Below are positions 11,321 through 22,728 of a stretch of DNA of 64,000 bases, in pieces. Location of the stretch: the NCBI GenBank assembly GCA_037349315.1, contig JBAIAC010000059.1:30846501-30910500 (forward strand). The letters run 5' to 3'. Below the pieces are notes generated by a model, which had not been told where the DNA came from, made no database searches, and was given only the letters and a program-made list of their open reading frames with translations. The position numbers and the translations under genes were made by a program. Source of the stretch: Chelydra serpentina. Lineage: Eukaryota > Chordata > Testudines > Chelydridae. The first letter of the stretch is position 1. Each line of letters opens with the position of its first letter.

Positions 11321-12450
11321 AGAATCATAGAATCATAGAATCATAGAATCTCAGGGTTGGAAGGGACCTCAGGAGGTCATCTAGTCCAACCCCCTGCTCA
11401 TAGCAGGACCAAACCCAACTAGATCATCCCAGCCAGGGCTTTGTCAAGCCTGACCTTAAAAACCTCTAAGGAAGGAGATTCCACCACCTCCCTAGGTAAC
11501 CCATTCCAGTGCTTCACCACCCTACTAGTGAAAAAGTTTTTCCTAATATCCAACCTAAACCTCCCCCTCTGCAACTTGAGACCATTACTCCTTGTTCTCT
11601 CATCTTCTACCACTGAGAACAGTCTAGATCCATCCTCTTTGGAACCCCCTTTTAGGTAGTTGAAAGCAGCTATCAAATCCCCCCTCACTCTTCTCTTCTG
11701 CAGGCTAAACAATCCCAGTTCCCTCAGCCTCTCCTCATAAGTCATGTGCTCCAGCCTCCTAATCATTTTTGTTGCCCTCTGTTGGACTCTTTCCAATTTA
11801 TCCACATCCTTCTTGTAGTGTGGGGCCCAAAACTGGACACACTACTCCAAATGAGGCCTCACCAGTGCCGAATAGAGGGGAATAATCACGTCCCTCGATC
11901 TGCTGGAAATGCCCCTACTTATACAGCCCAAAATGCCGTTAGCCTTCTTGGCAACAAGGGCACACTGTTGACTCATATTCAGCTTTTCGTCCACTGTAAC
12001 CCCTAGGTCCTTTTCTGCAGAACTGCTGTCCAGCCATTCGGTCCCTAGTCTGTAGCAGTGCATGGGATTCTTCCGTCCTAAGTGCAGGACTCTGCACTTG
12101 TCCTTGTTGAACCTCATCAGATTTCTTTTGGCCCAATCCTCTAATTTGTCTAGGTCCCTCTGTATCCTATCCCTACCCTCCAGCGTATCAACCACTCCTC
12201 CCAGTTTAGTGTCATCTGCAAACTTGCTAAGGGTGCAGTCCACACCATCCTCCAGATCGTTGATGAAGATATTGAACAAAACCGGCCCCAGCACCGACCC
12301 TTGGGGCACTCCACTTGATACCGGCTGCCAACTAGACATGGAGCCATTGATCACTACCCGTTGAGCACGACCATCCAGCCAGTTTTCTATCCACCTTACC
12401 ATCCATTCATCCAGCCCATACTTCTTTAACTTGCTGGCAAGAACACTGTG
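11319..12450 (-). mobile_element. CR1 LINE, 5'-truncated, inside the MRGPR-like gene
   Basis: A minus-strand CR1. The 3' tail (tandem AGAATCATAG) is at 11319-11350. The coding strand carries ORF2 from the palm ([50 protein letters not shown]) to the C-terminus ([10 protein letters not shown]). Similarity to the full-length CR1 at 46.8-51.4 kb ends at 'gaacactgtg' (12450). An in-frame stop near 11845 separates two open pieces. Confidence 0.95.
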
Positions 12451-12454
12451 TTTC

Positions 12455-12720
12455 ATGGTATATTTTTTCAGTATTGCTTGCTTTTGTATTTTTTGTTTAC
12501 ATTTTTCCTGTTTTCCCTCTCCCTTCCCTACCCTTTGTCTTTCCTTTTTAATTTCAGAAGAAAGAGGGCAAAATAAAAGAGAAAAGTGGGAAAACTGAAA
12601 AGGGTAAAATAAAAAATATTTTGCCAAACTTTTAAAATGGGTGTGTTTTGAAACCTGCAAACCAAAACTTTGAAATTTTGAATCAAATTGTTTTAAACTT
12701 CTGTTTTTACCAGCTCTAGT
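12455..12720. repeat. A/T-rich dispersed repeat, copy 2
   Basis: 'tttgaaattttgaatcaaat' motifs ending '...CCAGCTCTAG', like the blocks at 9058, 35555 and 43250. Confidence 0.45.
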
Positions 12721-12785
12721 TACAATGTGTCTGATTCTGCACCACTGAGCACCTTGTGCTGTCACTTACAACTGTGCAATATGAG

Positions 12786-12860
12786 GTCCTGATCCAAACT
12801 TCTCTGAAGTAAAGAGGAATATTCCCTCTGACTTCAGTGGTCTTTGGATCAGGGCCTTAC
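12786..12860. repeat. Small palindromic element
   Basis: Inverted ends AGGTCCTGATCCAAA ... TTTGGATCAGGGCCT enclose about 45 bp; MITE-like hairpin. Confidence 0.6.
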
Positions 12861-12889
12861 AATGCAAATATGTACAAGACTATACAGTC

Positions 12890-13078
12890 TGCAAGGCAAT
12901 GGAATATCAGTCGAATTGGGAGAGGGATGGGAGACAGGATGGATCACTCGATGATTATCTGTTCTGTTCATTCCCGCTGAACCACCTGGCACTGGCCACT
13001 GTTAGAAGACAGGATACTGGGCTAGATGGATCATTGGTCTGACCCACTATGTCTATTCTTATGTTTCTTGTGCTCTTA
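12890..13078 (+). mobile_element. LINE 3'-end fragment
   Basis: Matches the 3' tail of the LINE at 8.1-8.79 kb ('cactggccactgttagaaga', 'gatactgggctagatgga', ending 'ttcttatgtttc'). A short, solitary 3' end. Confidence 0.8.
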
Positions 13079-13264
13079 TGGGATTTTGTAGGAAGAAGCT
13101 TCAGAGATGAGCTTTTTTTGGCCAGAAAACTTAAAAACATTTGCTCAAAACATTCTGTACAGGTTTAAAACGAAACAAAAAGTCATTCACTCAGTTCCAA
13201 AAAGAGAAGATTTGAGGGAAAACATATTACCATTCTTCAAACATTACTGGTTTTTCCCACTCAG

Positions 13265-13870
13265 CCATGTGAAGGCTAGGTCCCCAGTTGATTTGAATCA
13301 GCTTAACTCTATTGAAGTTAATGGGCGAGATCCCAAGTGGTATAAATCAGCCCTAGCTCCATTGATGCCAATGGACTAGGTGTTCAGCTTGTGCAAATCA
13401 GCATAGCTACATAGTTGTCACTGGGTCAGATACTCATCTGGTGTAAATAAGAAAGGCTCTATTGAAGTTAATTGCCCAGATCTCCAGCTAGTGTCAATTG
13501 GCCATAAACTCTATGTAATTCAATAGGGCCTGATCCTCAGCTGGCATAAATCCGCTTAGATCCACTGAAGTCAATGGGACAGATCCTCAAATGGTGTAAA
13601 TCAAAGAAGCTCCATTGAAGTCTCTATACCAGATAATTTGCTGATGTAATTGATGTCGCTCATTTGGAGCCACTTGGTGGTGTAAATCATAGAATCATAG
13701 AATCTCAGGGTTGGAAGGGACCTCAGGAGATCATCTAATTCAACCCCCTGCTCAAAGCAGGACCAACCCCAAGACGCAACAGTGACACAGACCCCTGGAA
13801 TTACAACCAAATTGGTGTAATTCCACTGAAGCCAATGGGCCAGATCCCCATCTGATGTGAATTATATGCC
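13265..13870. repeat. 50-bp tandem array ('TGGTGTAAATCAGC...ATTGAAGTCAATGG')
   Basis: Eight or more degenerate tandem copies. The 'attgaagtcaatggg' segment recurs at 13311, 13361, 13411, 13461, 13513, 13563 and 13613, a 50-bp period with one 52-bp step. The array is broken by a CR1/SINE tail at 13687-13772 and resumes at about 13803. Confidence 0.85.
13687..13772 (-). mobile_element. CR1/SINE 3'-tail fragment
   Basis: Reverse complement of the shared CR1/SINE tail ('ctcagggttggaagggacct' ... 'caaagcaggaccaacccc'). Too short to decide between CR1 and SINE. Confidence 0.8.
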
Positions 13871-14034
13871 AATTTGCACTGGCAGTAAATCTGACCTAAG
13901 AATCACCAATGCACAGCCTCCTTTGGCTAACTTCTATATTATGTCCATATGAATAATTGCCAGCTGAAAATGGCACTTTTATTTATGAGAATACTCACAA
14001 ATTAAGGTTTTGGTTTTGGTATTTGACCAGTTTT

Positions 14035-14590
14035 AGGCCAGGTGTACAATAGAAACTTTTGCCAGTATAGCAGTGCTGGTCAGGCATGTGATTTCTTTTT
14101 TAGTGATATTTCTATACCAGCAAACTCCCTAGGGTTTGTCTACACTTGAAATGCTACAGCGGCACAGCTGCGGTGTCGCAGCTGCATCACTGTAGCGCTT
14201 CAATATAGATGCTATCCATGCTGACGAGAGGGGTTCTCTTGTCGGAAGAGGTAATCCACCTGCTCCAGAGAAGGTAGCTAGTGTTGTCTATTTGGGGACT
14301 TAGGTCGGTTTAACTACATAGCTTGGGATTTGGTGTTTTCACACCCTTGAGTAACGTAGCTGGGTTGATCTAAGTTTCTAGTGTAAACCAGCCTGTAGTG
14401 AAGATGCAGTTATAATGGCAAAAAGGTGCTTTTGCTGATATAGTTTATTTCTTTTGGGGAATGAATATAAGTTATACAGGCAAAACTGCTCTTTTGCTTG
14501 TATAAGCTGAGGCTACACTAGGCGGGTTTGCTGGTATAGCTATACCACTATATCTATAATGGCAAACTTTTTCCAGGGTAGACTAGGCCT
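14035..14590. repeat. Palindromic MITE with a second MITE inside
   Basis: The outer ends 'caggtgtacaatagaaactttTGCCAGTATAGC'-like at 14040 and 'GCTGGTATAGCTATAC...gtagactaggcct' at 14530-14590 are inverted relatives. The internal piece at about 14131-14395 begins GGGTTTGTCTACACTTG and ends AGTGTAAACCAGCC, resembling the Harbinger terminal repeats of this window. Boundaries are approximate. Confidence 0.5.
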
Positions 14591-14657
14591 AAACAAACAG
14601 CATTTTTCATTATTGTTCATTTATGCCTCATCACTCCAGCCTTTGAAACTTTCTACA

Positions 14658-16104
14658 TGTAACCCTTCTGCCAGGACGAGTTGACAGCAGCAAGGGCCAG
14701 GTTCAGTACATAGGGGTTCCCTTCTCAACAATGCAATGCAAAACCGGCTCGAGCCCCCACCCAGTAACCTGGGAAAATCTTATACACACCCCCTGGGCGC
14801 CTCAAAGAGGCAATACTTCCCCTCTCGTAAGCACAGAGCCTCAGTGTAACAGGAATCTTTAATCAGTAGGTAAATGATACCAGCCTTAAATTGGGAAAAC
14901 ATTGCAACTAGGATCCATAAGCCAAACTGTGAGCAAGACCCACCACAGCCAATTGGGCCATGCCCTGTCCCTTGGGTTCTTGAGTCCAGCAACCCAAAAG
15001 TCACCCAAAGTCCCCAAAAGTCCAAGAACCCAAAAGTCCAGTCCCAGAGTTCAAAAGTTCATCTGCAGGGTGCTCCACGCCACCCGCCTGGGCAGCAATG
15101 GGAAGGGTGGGGGGGTGTAAGGGGCACCTTACGTAGCGTGAAGATGATTGCCTCACCCCTCCATGGGGCTTCACTCTGCTCCGCCAGCCGTCTCACAGGC
15201 CGCTCTGCTCCGCCAGCTGTCCCGCAAGCCGCTACAGCTGTCCCCACGAACTGCTCAGCCCCGCCAACAGCACCGCTCCACCAGCCTTCCTGCAAGCTAC
15301 TCCGACTGCAACCACGAACTGCTCCGCTCTGCCAGCAGCACCGCTCCGACTGCCCCCACAAACTGCTCCACTCCGCCAGCAGCACTGCTCCGACTGTCCT
15401 CACGAACTGCTCCGCTTTGCCAGCAGCACCACACCATCAGCTGTCTTGCCAACTGCTCCACCAGCCACTCAGCAATTTACCTTCAGGCTCCCCCACTACT
15501 TAACACAGTGCTCAGTGATTTCAGCTCATAATGCTTTTAGCTCTTTAGTGATTTCAGCTTGTAGTTTAGGGGAGCCCTAGTGCTCATTTGCACTATTAGC
15601 CCAGAGTGATTTCAATTCAGCAGCCTGAAACCAGACTCTCAAGAAACTCAACATTAGCTCTGATATTCCACAGTGGAAAGAGGAGGAGATGCTGCAATTG
15701 GTGTCTCAGACCCTCACAGGGGCCCTACACCACCATGCATTAATACCTGTCCCCAGCCTCTCTCAATTCACTGCGCTTTGGAACCCATGTCCCTTGGCTG
15801 GTGAGTGCTGTTTAGTTAATGGTAAGTTCCCCTTTAACATGACAAGAGATCAAGTACAGTTCCACTGTCCATGATTTACATAAGCAGTATAACAACAGTT
15901 TATTCTTCCTGCCCCAATAACAGAAATTCCTGCCCCAATACAGAAAACTGGGGATCCTATAGCAGCCCAAAATGCCCATTTGGGCCACTATGGTTCGTAC
16001 CAGGCAGGGTGGGTGTGCCTATGCAAATTGGATCAGCCCCTGGCATGCTTTGCCATGACTCCCCACCAGATGTCAGGGTGGAGCTCATCCTGACTCTGCT
16101 TGCA
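14658..16104 (-). mobile_element. Solo LTR (family A, copy 2)
   Basis: This 1447-bp relative of the LTR at 6762-8089 lies in inverted orientation. On the plus strand it begins TGTAACCCTTCTGCCAG and ends CTGACTCTGCTTGCA. A perfect 4-bp target duplication TACA (14654-14657 and 16105-16108) flanks it. It shares the ATTAAA motif and the GC-rich internal tandem repeat (about 15175-15480). Proline/serine-rich ORFs across the repeat are artefacts of its composition. The minus-strand call rests only on the ATTAAA position. Confidence 0.85.
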
Positions 16105-16108
16105 TACA

Positions 16109-16955
16109 TGAAGAGGTTTTGAAGGAAAAATATTTCATTAAAACTGGAAACACCAAGATTCCATCAAATTAAAAGTTCTATGGGAGCATTTTGTGCAGGG
16201 AAGACTTTCTGAGTGAAGGTAACATACCAGTTAAAGGCACTCTGCCCCAGCTAGTGGCTGGTCCATAGAGAAGATAAAAATCTGCTACTGAGACCAGCAA
16301 ATATGTAGTTATTATGCTCAGAGGGGGTGGGCCTTTGCTTTGGTGCTGAAGTTGTCTTGGGTCCTATAAACAATTATGACACATAGTAGAGGTCAATACA
16401 TGAGTGTTTTGGTGAAGGAAATATTTTCTAGGCCTGGAGATTTGTGCACAGATAAGTTGCTAGGAGAGTAGTTGCCTGCAAATGGTCACATTGTGACTGG
16501 TCCTTGCTTGAATATGCAGGGTTAAGGAGACAGTGCAAGGAAATTTTCCACCATAGCACCCCTGCACAGATACCAGGCACGACTACATTCTCTTTGCTTT
16601 CCTGAGTACAAGCATTGCTCCCTGCTAATCCCCTTTTGGGGGAGAGCTATCCCAAAAAGGGTGGGAAAAGCAGGGGGGAGATAGTCATGTTCCCCCTCCT
16701 CCTTAGAAGGTAGCAGAGATGACTGGACCTGGATGGGAGGAGGTGATGTTCCCTATGGGCCTGCTGTAAGTCCCACTGAAGTTAATAGGTGGTCTATTGA
16801 TTTCATGTCTAGGCCCCATTGATTTCAATGTGAATTAGGCACCTAAATACCTTTAAGGATCTAGGCTGGCCGTGCCTAACATGCACAATTGGGGCCTGCG
16901 TGATGCAATGAACAGTCCAGCTCTTCCTTTGTTTCTATTGAGTCTACTGTCCCCA
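16109..16955. other. Intergenic, no gene recognised
   Basis: Only a short stretch near 16780-16870 ('cattgatttcaatgtgaattaggcacctaaataccttTaaggatct') resembles the end of the MITE family found at 19579-19835. Confidence 0.45.
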
Positions 16956-16959
16956 CTGG

Positions 16960-17655
16960 AGGGTGTTGCTGCGAGTTTACCAGTCCCTTCTAGTGAGCTC
17001 TAAGTACCATGAACACAGAGGTCAGCGCGATACACCCCCCAAGCACTAGGCAGGGAACTGCGGCCAATGGGAGCTGCTGGGGGCGGTGCCTGGACTCAAC
17101 AGTGACACAGACCCCTGTGCCCCTCCTCTCCCAGGTTCCAGGAACTTGCCGGAGGGGCACGGGGGCAGGGCAGTGCAGGGCAGGCAGGCAGGCAGGGAAC
17201 CTGCCCCCAGTGCATGCCAAGCCAGAGCCCGCACCCCGCCTGCACCCTGACCCCCTGCCCTGAGCCCCCTGCTGCACCCCACACCCCTCCCCCTGCCCTG
17301 AGTCCCCGCCGCACTCCACACCCCTCCTGCACCCCGACCCCCTGCCCTGAGCACCCTGCACCCTGAGCCCCCTGCTGCACCCCTCCTGCACCCCGATCCC
17401 CTGCCCTGATCCCCCTGCCGCACCCTGCACCCTGACCCCCTGCTGCGCCCCGCACCCCTCCTGCACCCCCTGGGGGCAGGGAGGGGGCAGAGTTGGGGTG
17501 GGGATTTCAGGGAAGGGGCAGGGCCTCATGGAAGGGGTGGAGTGGGGGCAGGGCCAAGGGCGGTGGGGAGGGGGAAGGTGTCAGTAATGCGGCCCTCAGG
17601 CCAATGTACTAATCCTCATGTGGCCCTCGTGGTCATTTGAGTTTGAGACCCCTGG
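16960..17655. repeat. GC-rich dispersed repeat with C-rich minisatellite
   Basis: The right end 'tttgagtttgagacccctgg' resembles the terminal sequence of known hAT-like elements. The core (17225-17470) is a degenerate C-rich tandem repeat ('ctgcaccccgaccccctgcc', 'tgagccccctgctgcacccc'). Long glycine-rich minus-strand ORFs across it are compositional artefacts. The left boundary is uncertain. Confidence 0.55.
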
Positions 17656-17657
17656 CC

Positions 17658-17779
17658 TAGGGTGACCAGACAGCAAGTGTGAAAAATCGGGATGGGGGTG
17701 GGGGGTAATAGGAGCCTATATAAGAAACAGACCCAAAAATCGGGACTGTCCCTATAAAAGCAGGACATCTGGTCACCCG
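17658..17779. mobile_element. hAT-like MITE (TAGGGTGACCAGA family), copy 1
   Basis: Terminal inverted repeats TAGGGTGACCAGA ... TCTGGTCACCC. A second family member at 36151-36242 has a perfect 8-bp target duplication; the duplication here is not recognisable. Confidence 0.7.
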
Positions 17780-17819
17780 AATAGGGCCCAACACCATAAC
17801 ACACGCTCCCATTCCTGTC

Positions 17820-18339
17820 ATAGAATCATAGAAGCATAGAATCATAGAATCTCAGGGTTGGAAGGGACCTCAGGAGGCCATCTAGTCCAACCCCCTGCTC
17901 AAAGCAGGACCAACCCAACTAAATCATCCCAGCCAGGGCTTTGTCAAGCCTGACCTTAAAAACCTCTAAGGAAGGAGATTCCACCACCTCCCTAGGTAAC
18001 CCATTCCAGTGCTTCACCACCCTACTAGTGACAAAGTTTTTCCTAATATCCAATCTAAACCTCCCCCTCTGCAACTTGAGACCATTACTCCTTGTTCTGT
18101 CATCTTCTACCACTGAGAACAATCTAGATCCATCCTCTTTAGAACCCCCTTTCAGGTAGTTGAAAGCAGCTATCAAATCCCCCCTCACTCTTCTCTTCTG
18201 CAGGCTAAACAATCCCAGTTCCCTCAGCCTCTCCTCATAAGTCATGTGCTCCAGCCCCTACTCATTTTTGTTGCCCTCCGCTGGACTCTTTCCAATTTAT
18301 CCACATCCTACTTGTAGTGTGGGGCCCAAAACTGGACAC
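17820..18339 (-). mobile_element. CR1 LINE 3' fragment
   Basis: A minus-strand CR1 with ORF2 C-terminus in 17919-18245 ([20 protein letters not shown]..., [10 protein letters not shown]). Similarity stops at 'aactggacac' (18339). Confidence 0.93.
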
Positions 18340-19500
18340 TCTCTGCTCCACATTCTTTCATAACTAGACCAGTCTGTGTGATGCCTCTCAAATGCACAAG
18401 GACGGTGTGGGAGCAGAGAACTTCAGTACACCCAGTCCACACGGCACTTCCTTGCTCAGTATTTGTCCACACTGAGCTTGGAACCATTGCGCAGACTAAG
18501 GTGTCTCCTGGGAAGGAAAAGGCTTTGGGACCTTGGACTTTCTTTAGGATAGAGATTGCAGGAAAAACTAGGCCCCCTTCAGTACACAAGCTCGCAGTAT
18601 ATAAATAATTCTGCACGTCATTCCATTACATGCTGCCTTGTACACATAAGGCTTTATTAGCTGAAAACAATTCAGTGGACTTACACATGGAATACTTTAT
18701 GGAAAAGACTGTAGTAGAGCTGTATGAGTTGGGGGGTGCAAAGATTGAAATAGCAGTAGGGCTGTAGCATGACAGGATTGAGGGGCATCAGCAGAGCTGT
18801 GTGGGCAGCATAGGACTGGAATACCAGGGGATCCAGGCAAAGAATTAGAGGGGTTATTACAGGTCAGGACTATCTATCTAAGGTATTTATGTGGCCCCCA
18901 TTATCACAGTATCGCAGCACCTGGCAATCTGTATTTGGCGCATTTGGTGCTGCAGGCAGAGGTAACTCTCTGGCGCTCTCTGCTGCTGCCTGCACATGTC
19001 AGGCAACAGCTTACTAGAGCATCCCATGCTTTGTAGCTTATGTAGAGGGAGCTGCATACCCAGCGGGACTCTTCGCTGTTGCTTCAGCTAGTCTCCAGCC
19101 TCCAACTGTGTCTTTTCCCCCACTCCAGCCAGCTCCTGCCAGCCTGGGCTCTCACTGCCCTTCTCTGGCCGGCCCTCCTACCGCTGACATCCCCGCTGGA
19201 CCTCTTCCCTTCTCTCCGGGCATCAGCCCCCTAGCTGGGCCCATCCTCTCCACTCAAACCAGGATTGCATAACTCGAGCCAGGACCACATACCTACACCC
19301 CTTGTGCCCTCTGTGGTCATCACTCAGCAGACAGAGCCTCACCCTCACTACGCCAGCCCCTGCCTTTCCAGTGGGGCCCCTCACCCCACCGCTCCAGTCA
19401 GCTCCTCAGCCAGGCCTCCATTTGCACTTGAAAAGTTGAATAACACACAGAGGTCAGACTACATTTAGAACAAAATGGGTGATCCTCCACTGTATAAATA
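18340..19500. other. Intergenic with one degenerate repeat block
   Basis: The block at 18715-18880 ('gacaggattgaggggcatca', 'accaggggatccaggcaaag') is the reverse complement of the family at 10195-10460 and recurs at 20045-20190. The rest holds nothing I can identify. The C/T-rich part at 19080-19420 gives spurious proline-rich ORFs. Confidence 0.45.
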
Positions 19501-19503
19501 CAG

Positions 19504-19945
19504 CCTTACAACACCTCTGTGAGGTAGGGGAGAACTGTGATCCCCTGTTCACATGGACACAGATGCAAAGGCAGCTGAAGGCCCAGATTTTTAAGGTATT
19601 TAGGCATTGTTACATTGTTACATCTGCATTGCAATGCCTAACTTATTTAGGAGCCTAAAATCATTTTCAAAAGGTATTTAGGCACCTCAGAGCCAAAATC
19701 TTATAGCCAGTCAATAGTATTTTGATTTCTAAGTGCTCAAAAACCTTTCTGAAAATGAGATTTAGGCTTCTAAATCAGTTAGGCATTATAACACTGAGCA
19801 CAAGAACTCCTAACTACCTTTAAAAATCTGGGCCTCACATTCCCAAGGTCCCCCAGGAAGTCTGTGGCAGGGCAGGGACATGAACCCACCTTATCTAACA
19901 GGCTAGTACCCTAAATGCTAGACTATCTATCCTCTCAACTAAAGT
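19504..19945 (+). repeat. Ancient LINE/SINE tail interrupted by a MITE
   Basis: The flanks read 'aacacctctgtgaggtaggg' and 'ccaggaagtctgtggcaggg ... gaacccacc', the pattern of an ancient L2/L3-type tail with a 'gtggcagagc.gggattgaacc' segment. The sequence is split by the MITE at 19579-19835. Confidence 0.6.
19579..19835. mobile_element. Hairpin MITE (AGGCCCAGATTTTTAA family)
   Basis: Near-perfect inverted ends AGGCCCAGATTTTTAAGGTA ... TACCTTTAAAAATCTGGGCCT, 257 bp in all, inserted in the older tail sequence. Superfamily not assigned. Confidence 0.75.
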
Positions 19946-20044
19946 ATGTTAGCAGAGATTTGTGTGTGTGCATGTGCAAGTGTGGAGGTGTCCTACATCT
20001 TTAATTTAATGGAAACCAGGGTGATGCAAATTAGTATTTTGATG

Positions 20045-20430
20045 CATTGACAGAGCTGGGGCATGTGGGGGCGGGTGGGATAGGAGGAGCACTGCAGATT
20101 AGAGATGAGATGGACAGTACTAGAATGCCAGGGGATCCAGGAATAGAATTACAGAAATAGAAATAACAGGAGGTTTGCTGCAGATCAGAAATGAAGTGCA
20201 CTGTCTATTTGGATAGTGGGTGGATTTTCAAAATGTTCTTTTCTGTCTTTAGTAATTGGGTTCTTTTTTCTGCTCTTGAATTCACTCAAACAATTATGAA
20301 CACAGAGGCTTCTCTTTGCATTATTTTTAAACAGGAAATTGAGCCAGTACACAGGTTCAGAGATTTTAAGGCCAGAAGAGATCATGATTATCAGATAGTC
20401 TGATGTCCTGCATAACATTCCAATCATTCC
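20045..20430. repeat. Degenerate repeat block and a LINE-tail relic
   Basis: 20045-20190 ('atgccaggggatccaggaat') matches the 18715-18880 family. 20355-20430 ('aggccagaagagatcatgat', 'gtctgatgtcctgcataaca') resembles the minus-strand CR1 tail at 53979 ('aaggtcagaagggaccatta'). Confidence 0.5.
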
Positions 20431-20639
20431 TGCAGTGAAGGGAATCATTCAGGCCTATGGGGGAACCTGTTTTATAACCTGTGGCTGTGATAGCAGTTTC
20501 AGTTTAAAACATGATTATTCTGTCCATATTCTTTCACTGCATTGCACTCTGTTTTCCCATGGCATTAAGGTGCATCCAATCAAGATGTGTGTGTCCTGGT
20601 CTACAAGGTCTGGACAGAGGGTACGTGGGATATAGACAC

Positions 20640-22029
20640 AGAGTTGAATATGTAGGTCGGACATTAATAGTAATATTTGACTGATACTAATATAGTCACT
20701 GGAACAAAAGTTTTGAATTTCAAATGTACCTTCTGTGCAGTTTTGCAGTTAGAGATCAAATAATTAGTTTCTTTCTCTGTATGGCCCCACTTAGGGAATT
20801 CTCTACTGGTTCTAAATAATCACCCTGACTCTGGCAACAAAACAAAAATGCAAATTCCAGGGAGGTTACACTTTCAGGTGCCTTATCTCAGGACCTGAGG
20901 TGATCAATTTAGTGTAATTGATTCATCTCTCCAGAAACAGTATTAGCTTCTGACAATTTTAATAAGCTCTCTGTGGGCATGATTAGAAAGTTTGTGCCTG
21001 CCAAACTGCGATTGCATAACTTTGCAAGCAAGTTTGGAAGTGTGGTTAAATTGGGTCCATTGTGCATCATTAAAACCTGAATGTTTCAAAGACATTGCAA
21101 ACATTCATTGAAATTAGCAGCTCCCAGAGATAAACAAGCAGGCTTGATTGCTGTCCTAACTTAGGGGATTCTGTGAGACTTCCTTAAAGGAAAAGAGTCC
21201 TGTCCAAAGAGCAGCAGGATTTATACAGTGATTTCTCATCTCAAGAAAAGCTAGAAGTCCCTGGCCTGTGCTAGCCACCGTGCTTAGCACTGTGTGGTCC
21301 CTACTGTGCTAATCACTACAGGAAGCAGTTTAAGGACTATGGATCATATTCATCTGGCTGCTTTCTGCCATTCTAACAATGCAAAGCAGCTGTAAATTTA
21401 GGCTTAACTAAACTAGGTTTCTAGATACTTTGCTTTGCTAGAGTGGCACGAAGCGGCCAGAGCAGAGTGATGAATCTGGCCCACAATTCCCATACCATGG
21501 ATAATAAACTCAGAGGGATGTTTGGCAAAGATCAGACTGTCTGACATCTGTCACGCTGCCTAGCTGTTTCATCACTCCCAGTACTCCTGTTCTGCACACT
21601 TCCTCTTGTTTCTCATGAATGGTCTCATACTGCTCACTCTGCCTGAGAGAACAATTGACAATATGGTTCAATTGCCAGTTGTGGGATTAAAGTCACTGGC
21701 TAGGAGCGGGCAGTCAGAGATACACAAGGTTATCTTTATCCAGAGATAAGGGACAAGGTTTTGAGTAGACAACATGAGTGAATTTGATTTTACAATAAAT
21801 AATATTCAAATATATAAGAAATCTGAATATAAAAGTGCTTTTGGGTAGAAAACATGGGCCATAATCATTCCCAGTGTAACTCCAAATTAACTCAGCAGAG
21901 CTGCCTCTTAGATGAACTTGGCTCAATGTCAAAAATATAAACAAATGTGCAAATTAGAAAGCCATTTTGACACCACTTTTAACACCATCAATTTTGCCTA
22001 TAATAAGCACTTGAGACATAACAAGGACT
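20640..22029. other. Intergenic, no gene recognised
   Basis: AT-rich sequence with no ORF, repeat or RNA gene that I can support. Confidence 0.45.
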
Positions 22030-22657
22030 ATTCATTAGGTGAGCAAAACCATGCAGGTACTGCCATCTAGGCTAGGGTTGCCAACCCTCCAGGAATGGCC
22101 TGGAGTCTCTCAGAATTGGCATTGATCTCCCAGTGACCACTGAAAACAACCCAGGAGATTTTAATAGGAGTTTTTAAGAAAATGACACTAAGGGTACGTC
22201 TACACTACAGAATTAGGGCGAAATTATAGAAGTAGATATTTTAAAAACCGATTTTATGGAATCGATTGTGTGTGTCCCCACTAAAGAGCATTAAGACCAT
22301 GAGGTCAACGGACTGTGTCCACAGTATCGGGGCTAGCGCCGACTTTCGGAGCGTTGCATTGCAGGTAGCTATCCCACAGTTCCCGCAGTATCTTCCGCCC
22401 ATTGGAATTCTGGGTTGCGATCCCAAAGCCTGATGGGGCAGAAAACATTGTCGCTGGTGGTTCTGGGTACATGTCATCAAGCCATCCCCCGTCCCTCCCT
22501 CCCTCCGTGAAAGCAATCTTTTTCACGCCTTTTTTCTGGGGTTTCCGGGTTTGCTACGGCAAGCATGGAGCCTGCTCAGCTCACAATTACTGTACATCAC
22601 CAGCGTACGCCTGGACATTAGGTCTAGTGGGGATTCAGTCGCGCTATAATACGGCTA

Positions 22658-22728
22658 GAGGGATAGCTCAGCGTTCTGAGCGTTGGCCTGCTAAACCCAG
22701 GCTTGCGAGTTCAATTCTTGAGAGGGCC
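22658..22728 (+). repeat. tRNA-like module inside Harbinger 1 (first copy)
   Basis: 'gggatagctcagcgttctga' (A-box-like) and 'cttgcgagttcaattcttga' (B-box-like) with 'ggcctgctaaaccc' between them, the same tRNA-like head as in the SINEs but without the SINE body or CR1 tail. A partial copy of the A-box half follows at 22924-22949. Confidence 0.75.

Noticed and set aside
14874..15531. ORFs of 127-209 codons in three frames
   Set aside because: Same GC-rich LTR repeat in the inverted copy; open because of repeat composition.
16990..17529. Glycine-rich ORFs of up to 179 codons
   Set aside because: Translation of the C-rich minisatellite on the minus strand; all three frames are open.
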